From Oscillatoriales cyanobacterium M59_W2019_021 (lineage in GTDB: Bacteria > Cyanobacteriota > Cyanobacteriia > Cyanobacteriales > Geitlerinemataceae), in NCBI GenBank assembly GCA_015295945.1, contig DVED01000035.1, positions 1 to 36,799 on the forward strand: a stretch of 36,799 nucleotides of DNA. The letters run 5' to 3'. Below the pieces are notes generated by a model. That model was not told where the DNA came from and made no database searches. It saw only the letters and a list, made by a program, of their open reading frames with translations. Within the stretch, counting starts at the first letter, position 1; every line of letters begins with the position of its first letter. Shown one piece after another: positions 8,113 through 15,315 of this stretch. The translations under genes and the position numbers were made by a program.

Positions 8113-9009
8113 ATGAAATATGTTAAATGCAACCTTTGCGGGAGCGACAACTATACAATTTTGTTTGAAAAAGAGGTCGCTCAAGTCAATCAAATTGTTC
8201 GATGCAATGTCTGCAATTTAATGTATGCGAATCCTAGAGAAAAAGATGCCGATGTAGTTTCAATTGAAAAATACACTCCCGAATTTGTTTTATCCCAGAT
8301 CGATAATCGGAAAACCCAAAGGGCAGACAAGGAAGCGCTCAAGGTTAGAGATTACGAAACAACAAAGTTGTTTTTAAATCAAAACTTCAACTCACAAAAA
8401 GCTAAACTGGTTGAAATCGGAAGTGGGCTGGGTTATTTAGCGAATTTTTTCCAGCAAGATGGCTGGGATGTTGTTGGAGTTGAACCCAATACAGGGATGT
8501 GTAAATATGCAGAACGAGAGTTTGGTTTAAAGGTGATTTCAACGACAATCGAAAAATCGGGAATTGCAGCTAATTCCGTGGATGTCGTTCTCACGATCCA
8601 TACGATCGAACACGTTCCCGATCCTTGTGGCACTTTCCAGGAAGTATATCGAATTTTAAAACCTGGAGGAATATTTGTTCTAGAAACTCCGCGCTATGAT
8701 ACGTTAATGTTTAAAATTATGCAAGAAAGGGAAAGAAGTTTGCGCTGCGATGGTCATATTTACTTTTTTACGCACAAAACTCTAACTCAAATGGCTCAAA
8801 AAACACACTTTGAAGTGCTGAAAATTGATGATGTTGGACGGTCAATGACCGTGGATAGGCTATTTTATAATTTGGGAGTGGTTAGCAAGAGTTCAAAAAT
8901 TCAAAAATCTCTGAATTCGATCGCCCAGAAATTTCATCTCAATCAAATGTGGATATATCTCAATCTGCAGGATATGCAGCGTGTATATTTAACGAAGCCT
9001 AACTCTTAG
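8113..9009 (+). CDS. Class I SAM-dependent methyltransferase with zinc ribbon
   Basis: A 298-residue protein. The N-terminus has CNLC and CNVC pairs (C6, C9, C31, C34), the putative zinc-binding domain that precedes many sugar or small-molecule methyltransferases. The Rossmann core follows: VEIGSGLGYLANFF (motif I, about 100-113), VVGVEPN (120-126), DVVLTIHTIEHVPDP (157-171) and LKPGGIFVLETPR. The target is not identifiable from sequence. A good AAGGA ribosome-binding site precedes ATG 8113, 15 nt after the Rieske gene, so co-transcription is possible. The gene is clearly richer in A+T and in AAA/TTT codons than its neighbours, and its 3' end abuts a truncated gene. Both fit horizontal acquisition. 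Confidence 0.88.
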   Translation: MKYVKCNLCGSDNYTILFEKEVAQVNQIVRCNVCNLMYANPREKDADVVSIEKYTPEFVLSQIDNRKTQRADKEALKVRDYETTKLFLNQNFNSQKAKLVEIGSGLGYLANFFQQDGWDVVGVEPNTGMCKYAEREFGLKVISTTIEKSGIAANSVDVVLTIHTIEHVPDPCGTFQEVYRILKPGGIFVLETPRYDTLMFKIMQERERSLRCDGHIYFFTHKTLTQMAQKTHFEVLKIDDVGRSMTVDRLFYNLGVVSKSSKIQKSLNSIAQKFHLNQMWIYLNLQDMQRVYLTKPNS

Positions 9010-9189
9010 CGCTGAGTCGAGGTAAATTGCCAAAACCAAGAGATTGTTCTTCTCGAGCGTTTCCGCTCGAAAATGAGTGTAGCTGCGATCGGGAATTTGT
9101 GAAAAAAAGCCGATGGTTTCTACGAGGGTGATGCCAAAGTCGGATTTGATGTTTTCGATCGTAAATTGACTGTATGGGATGAAATCCAA
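9010..9189 (-). pseudogene. 5' stub of a cyanobacterial conserved hypothetical gene
   Basis: Reading the minus strand from TTG 9189 gives DFIPYSQFTIENIKSDFGIT, LVETIGFFSQIP and then LLVLAIYLDSALR before a stop just inside the methyltransferase 3' end. This resembles the first 60 or so residues of a protein family abundant in cyanobacteria (IPYSQFTL, then LALAINTEKARSE, annotated hypothetical or nuclease-like), whose members are about 200 residues long. The remainder is absent, so this is read as a truncated remnant. The family match is from memory and needs a search. Confidence 0.45.
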
Positions 9190-9397
9190 TGACAGGCAGG
9201 GATGGAAAAAATTGGATTAACGTACGATAAGTAGTCACAGCTACGCCCTAAACTTAAATTACCACAACCCAAAAAGCCCGTCAATTCGTTCCCTAAATGA
9301 CCCTATTCTCAATTAAATCGGGCAAAAATGGGGGAAAATCGATCGAAGAGGGAGTTGGCGACACGAAGATCGATACGAAAAATGAGTCGCTGGTATT

Positions 9398-10285
9398 CTA
9401 CTTCTCGAAGTCAGCAGCACTGTTAACATTTTCGACCGTTAACTCAGAGCAGGTGCGCTTGAGCAATCCCGCCAAAACTTTGCCGGGACCCACTTCGATC
9501 GCCCGTTCGATGCCCTCTTGCGGCAAGCGCAGACAGATTTCCCGCCACCGCACTGAACCCGTCATTTGCCGCATCAGGCGGTCTTTCAGTGCCTTCCCTT
9601 CAGTAGCGGGTTCCGGTTCCACGTTTGACAGTACGGGAACGGCGGTATCGGCAAAGGAAACCGCCTCTAAAACCTGCTGGAACTCCAAAGCGGCAGGCGC
9701 CATTAACGGGGAGTGGAAGGCGCCGGAAACGTTCAATTTCACCGCACGTTTGGCTTTCACCGAGTTGAGAATCTCGTCTACGGCGGCGGGAGTGCCGGAA
9801 ATGACCACTTGTTCGGCACTGTTATCGTTGGCTAAAACCACGCCTTCAGTTTGTTGAATTCGAGCTTCCAATTGCGGGCGATCGAACTTCATCAGCGCTG
9901 CCATTTGTCCGCCTGCCGCGCCGTCCATCAATTCCGATCGCCGCTTGACCAATCGCAGTCCCGTCTCGAAGTCGAACGCACCTGCCGCGTACAGCGCGAC
10001 ATACTCGCCTAAGCTATGACCCGCCACGAGATCTGTTTTTTCTCCTTTTTTTCGTAACAAATCGACGAGAATGCTTTCCACGACGTACAAACACGGTTGA
10101 GTGTAGAGCGTCCGCGCCAGTTTTTCCTCCTCACTTTGGCAGACTTCTAACACCGACCAACCGAGAATTTCTTCGGCGCGATCGAACTTCGCTTTCGCCT
10201 CGGGAAATTCAACGAGATCGACACCCATGCCGAGCGCTTGAGAACCTTGTCCGGGAAAAACCCATGCTGTTTTTTGATTGGTCAT
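9398..10285 (-). CDS. fabD: Malonyl-CoA:ACP transacylase
   Basis: FabD transfers malonyl from CoA to acyl carrier protein, feeding fatty acid elongation in the cytoplasm. With ATG 10285 the protein has 295 residues. It shows the N-terminal FPGQGSQ, the nucleophile elbow GHSLGEYVAL (S91), the catalytic histidine in SGAFHSPLM (H191) and VEVGPGKVLAGL-like IEVGPGKVLAGLLKR near the end. An ATG seven codons upstream (10306) is in frame, but both ATGs lie in a TCATTTGTC/TTTTGTCATTGG repeat, so the exact start is uncertain. MTNQKTAWVFPGQGSQ fits family length. It is the last gene of the plsX-fabH-fabD cluster. Confidence 0.95.
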   Translation of the reverse strand: MTNQKTAWVFPGQGSQALGMGVDLVEFPEAKAKFDRAEEILGWSVLEVCQSEEEKLARTLYTQPCLYVVESILVDLLRKKGEKTDLVAGHSLGEYVALYAAGAFDFETGLRLVKRRSELMDGAAGGQMAALMKFDRPQLEARIQQTEGVVLANDNSAEQVVISGTPAAVDEILNSVKAKRAVKLNVSGAFHSPLMAPAALEFQQVLEAVSFADTAVPVLSNVEPEPATEGKALKDRLMRQMTGSVRWREICLRLPQEGIERAIEVGPGKVLAGLLKRTCSELTVENVNSAADFEK

Positions 10286-10412
10286 TTGTCTTTTGTCATT
10301 GGTCATTTGGGGTTTGGGGTTTGGAATTTTAGATTTTAGATTGAGGGTTGGTATCTATGACCCCTAACTAACAACTAGTTACGGGTCACTGTTTTCTTCC
10401 CCTGCTCCCCCT
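10279..10412 (+). repeat. Composite low-complexity intergenic repeat, copy 2
   Basis: It contains TCATTTGTC/TTTTGTCATTGG units, then TTTGGGG heptamers, ATTTTAGA repeats, CTAACTAACAACTAG, and finally CCCCTGCTCCCCCTGCC. The order matches copies near 6613 and 20049. It occupies the fabH-fabD gap and supplies the possible start codons of fabD. Confidence 0.75.
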
Positions 10413-10421
10413 GCCTTCTAT

Positions 10422-11411
10422 TTACTGTCCCCATTCCAGAATGGCAGCGCCCCAGGTGAGACCCGCACCGAAACCGGAGATGGCGAGGAGGTCGCCGGGT
10501 TGGATTTTGCCTTGGCGGACGGCTTCGTCGAGGACGAGGGGAATGGAGGCGGCGGAGGTGTTGCCGTAGTTGCCGAGGTTGCTGAGAACTTTTTCGTCGG
10601 GAATATTCAGGCGTTTGGCAACGGCGTCGAGGATGCGCTGGTTGGCTTGGTGCAATAATAACCAATTGAGGCGATCGCTCGTCAAGTTAGCGCGGAACAG
10701 GGCTTTTTCCACCACTTCCGGCACTTTTTTAACGGCAAATTTGTAGACTTCCTGACCGCTCATGATAATCGGCAAATACTGACCGCGTGCGACGGTAATA
10801 TTGTCGATCAGCGGACGGGGTTGGGACTGGTATGCCACGTTGAGACAGCCATTTTGTGTGCCGTCGCTGCACATTTCAAACCCCAAGAGGCGATCGCGAT
10901 CGCTCGCTTGCAGCACCACCGCGCCGGCACCGTCGCCGAATAGCACGCAGGTCCGGCGATCGTCCCAATCCACCCATCGCGACAGGATATCCGCTCCCAC
11001 CAATAACACGTTGCGGTAGACTCCCGTGCGAATGAATTGAGAAGCCGTGACCAACCCGAAGACGAACCCGGAACAGGCGGCGGTGAGGTCGAAAGCGACG
11101 GCACGGGTTGCCCCCAATTGCGCTTGCACTTGGCTGGCACTGCCAAACAAATCGTCGGCGGTAGAGGTAGCCAGCACGATCAAATCGATATCCGCTGCCG
11201 TCAGACCCGCCATGGCGATCGCTTTTTCCCCCGCCTCCGTGGCTAAGGAAGCCAGAGATCGATCGGGCGCGGCGATCCGACGTTCGCGAATTCCTGTCCG
11301 CGACGAAATCCACTCGTCTGATGTCTCTACTAACTGGCTGAGTTGGTGGTTATTCAGAGAGGTGGAGGGAACCGCTGCCCCACATCCGGCGATCGCAATG
11401 CCAATAGTCAT
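10422..11411 (-). CDS. fabH: 3-oxoacyl-ACP synthase III (KAS III)
   Basis: FabH condenses acetyl-CoA with malonyl-ACP to start fatty acid synthesis. The 329-residue protein has the complete Cys-His-Asn triad: TAACSGF (C113), LLLHQANQRI (H254) and NYGNTSAAS (N284). The early DEWISSRTGIRERRI and the C-terminal GFGAGLTWGAAILEW are also family hallmarks. The start MTIGIAIAGCGAAVPS is typical. It lies 113 nt downstream of plsX and upstream of fabD on the same strand, an operon order common in cyanobacteria and other bacteria. Confidence 0.97.
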   Translation of the reverse strand: MTIGIAIAGCGAAVPSTSLNNHQLSQLVETSDEWISSRTGIRERRIAAPDRSLASLATEAGEKAIAMAGLTAADIDLIVLATSTADDLFGSASQVQAQLGATRAVAFDLTAACSGFVFGLVTASQFIRTGVYRNVLLVGADILSRWVDWDDRRTCVLFGDGAGAVVLQASDRDRLLGFEMCSDGTQNGCLNVAYQSQPRPLIDNITVARGQYLPIIMSGQEVYKFAVKKVPEVVEKALFRANLTSDRLNWLLLHQANQRILDAVAKRLNIPDEKVLSNLGNYGNTSAASIPLVLDEAVRQGKIQPGDLLAISGFGAGLTWGAAILEWGQ

Positions 11412-11524
11412 TCTCGTTTTCGTCCTTGATATGCTGTATCCTTTGTCAGTCGTCGCGTTTACCCGTGCTAGCTATTATGCGTTCCCCATCGCGACTGACG
11501 GACGGACAGCATCGCCACACATCC

Positions 11525-12562
11525 CTACTGACCGCTAGCAGCAGATTCCTCCAGGGTTTGCGAGTGGCTTTCTTGCAGGTGTTCGATGACGCGGTTTTCG
11601 ATGGCATCTTTGGCTAAGCGTACGGCATTGGCGATAATGGGGGCGTGGGAACTGCCGTGACCGATGATGCAAACTCCGGCAACGCCCAACAGCAAACCGC
11701 CACCGTGTTCGACATAATCGATTTTTTGGCGAATCCGCTTGATACTGGGGGCGAGGAGGTTGCGATCGATCCTGCTGGCGGCATCGGCTTCCAGTTCCGT
11801 CTGGCACACTTGCAACATCGATTCGCCCACGGCTTCGGCAAATTTAATCAAGACGTTGCCCACAAAGCCATCGCAGACGATGACGTCGAACTGACCGGAT
11901 AGTACGTCTCGCCCTTCGGCATTGCCGATGAAGTGAATGCGAGAATTTTCCTGTAACAATTGGTAGGTGCGAACGGCTAATTCGTTGCCTTTGGAGGGTT
12001 CTTCGCCAATATTCAACAACCCAACGCGCGGTTTCTCAATTCCCAGTGCGTACTGGCTGTAGATGGTTCCCATCCAAGCAAACTGCTCGAGAAACTTGGG
12101 ACGGCAATCGACATTCGCGCCGACATCCAAGATCAAAACCGGGCGATTGGGTGTCATACTAGGCAGAACCGCACCAATTGCCGGGCGATCGATGCCGCGC
12201 AATCTTCCCAGGCGCAATAACGCTGCCGCCATAGAAGCCCCGGAGTGACCCGCAGAAACCACGGCATCCGCTCGTTGCTGCTTCACCAAGTCCATTGCCA
12301 CATTGATCGAGGCTTTCGGCTTGCGCTTAAGGGCGCTCAGCGGTTCCTCGTGCATGTCTACGAAGCCTTCGGCAGGAACGATCTCGATATCCGTCCGATG
12401 CGTGTATTTTTTCAGGGAGGTTTCCACCGCATCGGCGTCGCCCACTAGCAGGATATCGACATCGAATGATTCCTTGGCTTTCAAGGCTCCCGCGACGATT
12501 TCATCGGGTGCGTAGTCGCCCCCCATTGCGTCTATTGCAATTCTTGCCCTTTTGGCTCCCAT
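11525..12562 (-). CDS. plsX: Phosphate acyltransferase PlsX
   Basis: PlsX converts acyl-ACP to acyl-phosphate, the donor for glycerol-3-phosphate acylation by PlsY, linking fatty acid synthesis to phospholipids. The 345-residue protein starts MGAKRARIAIDAMGGDYAPD and contains AVVSAGHSGASMAAAL, ILDVGANVDCRP, LLNIGEEPSKGN and IVCDGFVGNVLIKFAEA. All are characteristic of the family. The amphipathic C-terminal region is slightly longer than in E. coli. It is the first gene of the plsX-fabH-fabD cluster, so the promoter should lie between 12563 and about 12700, shared with the divergent dacB. Confidence 0.97.
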   Translation of the reverse strand: MGAKRARIAIDAMGGDYAPDEIVAGALKAKESFDVDILLVGDADAVETSLKKYTHRTDIEIVPAEGFVDMHEEPLSALKRKPKASINVAMDLVKQQRADAVVSAGHSGASMAAALLRLGRLRGIDRPAIGAVLPSMTPNRPVLILDVGANVDCRPKFLEQFAWMGTIYSQYALGIEKPRVGLLNIGEEPSKGNELAVRTYQLLQENSRIHFIGNAEGRDVLSGQFDVIVCDGFVGNVLIKFAEAVGESMLQVCQTELEADAASRIDRNLLAPSIKRIRQKIDYVEHGGGLLLGVAGVCIIGHGSSHAPIIANAVRLAKDAIENRVIEHLQESHSQTLEESAASGQ

Positions 12563-12649
12563 CGATCGAATTATGTATAAACCTTCAAAATTCTACCAGA
12601 AGGCTTACGCCAGCAACGATACCCTGATCGGATTTATGATATTTTGGCT

Positions 12650-12800
12650 AGTGGTTTGGAGTTTGGGGTTGGTCATGGGTAATAGGTAATTGTCTTGGGA
12701 AATTGCTCCACGGAAATCCCAAGACCGCATTTCCCGCTGGCAAACATCTTCTTCCCCTGCTCAAGACTGCTCAAGACTGCTTTTTTCGCCTTCTGCCTTC
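12650..12800 (+). repeat. Composite low-complexity intergenic repeat, copy 3 (divergent)
   Basis: It holds GGTTTGGAGTTTGGGG heptamers, then GGTCATGGGTAATAGGTAAT, then unrelated sequence, then TTCTTCCCCTGC, a doubled CTCAAGACTG, and GCCTTCTGCCTTC. This is a weaker version of the module seen at 6613, 10279 and 20049. It lies between plsX and dacB. Confidence 0.55.
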
Positions 12801-12810
12801 AAGAACGATC

Positions 12811-14142
12811 GTGCTAGATTTACTAAGTTCGGGGTTAATTTCGCTGGGTCTACCGATGATGGGCGTCGAGGCTCAATCGGTGGAGACGTTTGCGCTACTG
12901 GCGGCGGGGAAAGGATGGACGATCCCCACCGTGCCGGAGTCGGAACTCGAAACCATCGTGGACGACTACTTGGAACAACTGGAAATCCAAGGCAAACTGG
13001 TCGCCGATCAAGGGATTTGGATTCAGTCGGGGGTGCAAACTCCGATCGATCGCCGGGGGACGATTCCCCGTCCGGCAGCGTCGATTACCAAGATCGCCAC
13101 CACCTTAACCGCCTTGAAACATTGGGAGATCGATCGCCAATTTGAAACCCTGTTTAGCGCTCGCGGAACGGTGGAAAATGGGGTCGTTCGGGGCGATTTG
13201 GTGGTAACGGGGGGGAGCGACCCGCTGTTCGTGTGGAAAGAGGCGATCGCGGTGGGAAATACCCTGGAAAAGATGGGAATTCGCCGTGTCACCGGAGATT
13301 TAATCGTCACCGGAACGTTTGCCCTCCATTTCGAGACCGACGCACAAGCGGCGGGTCAACGCCTGAAAGAAGCCCTCAATTCGGAGGAATGGTCGCCGGA
13401 AGTCCAAGCCGAGTACGACAAGTTACCGCCGGGAACCCCCAAACCAAATCTTAAAATCGAAGGCACGGTACGACGTACCCACCCCGAATCCGACCGTCCC
13501 AACCCATTCCGCCGCCAGCCGGAAACCGTGCCGTTATTGCGCCATCAATCTTTACCTCTGGTCGGTTTGCTCAAGGAAATGAACGTCCACAGCAACAATG
13601 ACATGGCGCAAATGTTCGCCGATGCCCTCGGCGGTGCGGCTGTGGTTGCCGAAACCGCCGCCCGCGAAGCGGGTTTCCCCCGTGCCGAAATCCAACTGAT
13701 TAACGGGTCGGGATTGGGGCAAGAGAACCAGATTTCCCCTCGGGCGGCGTGTGCCATGTTCGTTGCCATCCAGCGCCATTTACTGCCCCTGGGAATGAAC
13801 GTCGGCGATGTGTTCCCGGTGATGGGTCGCGATATCGGCACGCTGGAAGATCGGACGATGCCTGCGGCGTCGGCGGTGAAGACGGGGACGCTGTGGGATG
13901 TCAGTGCGTTGGTAGGGGTTTTGCCCACGCGCGATCGCGGATTGGTGTGGTTCGCCATCGTCAACGGCGGCGGCGATTACGTGGAAAGCTTCCGCGCCCG
14001 TCAAGATTCGTTACTCCACGCCCTGCAAAAACACTGGGGCGGCAAGCCCCGACGGTTTCCCCCCCTGGCAACCACCCCGACGACCACCGACCTCGAGCGG
14101 TTCGGGGCGATCGAGCGCAATCAAATTCTTTGGGGCGGGTAA
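12811..14142 (+). CDS. dacB: D-alanyl-D-alanine carboxypeptidase (PBP4 type, S13)
   Basis: A periplasmic peptidase that trims or cleaves peptidoglycan crosslinks. Active-site motifs are SITK (S91/K94), SNN in NVHSNNDMAQ (S261/N263) and KTG (357-359), in the order and spacing of class C penicillin-binding proteins. The preferred start is GTG 12811, giving MLDLLSSGLISLGLPMMGVE, a hydrophobic signal-like N-terminus similar to other cyanobacterial homologues. An upstream ATG at 12703 is in frame but translates a low-complexity repeat. The product has 443 residues. The catalytic domain appears complete, including DRGLVWFAIVNGG. Confidence 0.9.
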   Translation: MLDLLSSGLISLGLPMMGVEAQSVETFALLAAGKGWTIPTVPESELETIVDDYLEQLEIQGKLVADQGIWIQSGVQTPIDRRGTIPRPAASITKIATTLTALKHWEIDRQFETLFSARGTVENGVVRGDLVVTGGSDPLFVWKEAIAVGNTLEKMGIRRVTGDLIVTGTFALHFETDAQAAGQRLKEALNSEEWSPEVQAEYDKLPPGTPKPNLKIEGTVRRTHPESDRPNPFRRQPETVPLLRHQSLPLVGLLKEMNVHSNNDMAQMFADALGGAAVVAETAAREAGFPRAEIQLINGSGLGQENQISPRAACAMFVAIQRHLLPLGMNVGDVFPVMGRDIGTLEDRTMPAASAVKTGTLWDVSALVGVLPTRDRGLVWFAIVNGGGDYVESFRARQDSLLHALQKHWGGKPRRFPPLATTPTTTDLERFGAIERNQILWGG

Positions 14143-14146
14143 TAAC

Positions 14147-14280
14147 ATTTCGACGATCGGTTCGCCAAAATGAGACAGATCGTTATCGTAGGGCATCCAA
14201 TATAAAATTACCCAAGAATGACGCTCTTGATCGGGAGAAAATTTAGGTTTTGCAGCGTTGATTGAATGACAATTTATCAC
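14147..14280 (-). pseudogene. Possible N-terminal remnant of a clostripain-like peptidase
   Basis: From ATG 14280 the minus strand reads INAAKPKFSPDQERHSWVIL, then YWMPYDNDLSHFGEPIVEML, before running into sequence antisense to dacB. WVILYWMPYDNDLS is reminiscent of the N-terminal strand of C11 (clostripain-type) peptidases. Nothing else of such a gene is present. It could be a remnant left at the 3' side of dacB, or coincidence. Confidence 0.25.
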
Positions 14281-14392
14281 TCCAACTCAACCCGCAGAAC
14301 CGAGCAAAATAGAGCGGAAAAACTGTCGTCGTTTCACGATCTTGCTAATCTCAATTTAAACAGTCAATTCGAGCGTTCAAATCGAATTCCAA

Positions 14393-15046
14393 TTAATCGG
14401 GAATCAACGCTTGGTTGGGATTGGGGAATCCGTAAATGATTTGGTTTCTCATCGTTCCCTTATACTCGTCGCGATGACCGTGAATCCGCAAACAGTCTTG
14501 TTCCGAGTTAAATACTTCGAGTAAATAAGGTGGAGTCAGCCAGAAAACACACCAAGCAAAGCGATCGAGACTGACTTGTAACTTGACGCCGTAGGCAACA
14601 ATACCTCGAAATCGATCGCTCTGTAACTCCCGAGATTTCTGGTAGTCGGCAATTTCCGATCGCCACAAATAAAAGGGTTTGGGGGTCAGCTTTGCCAGTG
14701 CGTTCTCCACTGCCTTTTCGCCTCGATCTTTCTCCCGCTTGACAAGTTCGCTGCCAAAGACCAAACCCGCACTGTTGGAGTTTCCCAGCAAAGAGAGCAA
14801 CCAAGAGGGATGGGGATTGTTGACAGAAATCGCTTGACCCAAAGAACCCACGCTGGTCATCCAGGCAAAAACAATCAGATACGTGTTGGTGTGCGGGTAG
14901 TTAAAAATCGCACCGTTGACGATCTGCCCGAACTGACATAGCGGATCTTCGCTGAGACTAAAGATTTCATCGAATAGATTTTCACTGCGATCGATAGGCT
15001 TCAAACCTTTCGTGCGGTATCCATCAAAAATATCAAACTTTAACAT
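14393..15046 (-). CDS. Unrecognised protein, 217 residues
   Basis: I do not recognise a family. The frame is well supported: an AAGGATAAA ribosome-binding site sits directly before ATG 15046, and composition matches coding sequence. The protein is soluble-looking with several aromatic-rich segments (YPHTNTYLIVFAWMTSVGSL, RFAWCVFWLTPPYLLEVF, NQIIYGFPNPNQ). It has a charged middle (KREKDRGEKAVENALAKL) and two weakly hydrophobic stretches that do not look like confident membrane helices. It stands alone, divergent from the lipoprotein gene at 15316, with about 270 nt of AT-rich DNA between them. No function is proposed. Confidence 0.65.
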   Translation of the reverse strand: MLKFDIFDGYRTKGLKPIDRSENLFDEIFSLSEDPLCQFGQIVNGAIFNYPHTNTYLIVFAWMTSVGSLGQAISVNNPHPSWLLSLLGNSNSAGLVFGSELVKREKDRGEKAVENALAKLTPKPFYLWRSEIADYQKSRELQSDRFRGIVAYGVKLQVSLDRFAWCVFWLTPPYLLEVFNSEQDCLRIHGHRDEYKGTMRNQIIYGFPNPNQALIPD

Positions 15047-15110
15047 TTTATCCTTAACCGCACCAGCACCTGGATAATTCCAGTATAACCGAAAGCACTT
15101 TACCTTTCTC

Positions 15111-15129
15111 TTAAATTCATAAAATTTAA
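15111..15129. promoter_or_regulatory. AT-rich inverted repeat in divergent promoter region
   Basis: TTAAATT-CATAA-AATTTAA is a perfect 7-bp inverted repeat with a 5-bp spacer, 65 nt upstream of the unknown minus-strand gene and about 190 nt upstream of the lipoprotein gene. Its shape fits a dimeric repressor operator, but AT-rich palindromes also arise by chance. Confidence 0.3.
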
Positions 15130-15315
15130 AGAAAATTCGAGTTCAGTCTAAAAACATCATTTTCGTTGATTCGCACTCATCAGTTTAGCGGTTTTTCGAT
15201 AGCCTATCCAGAAATGGCAATCAACGAGCAGATCGGTTAGACTAAGAGATATTGCCACCCAGACGGCGATCAATGCTGGAAGCGAAAACTCAGTCATTCA
15301 ATTACAAAACTCAAA

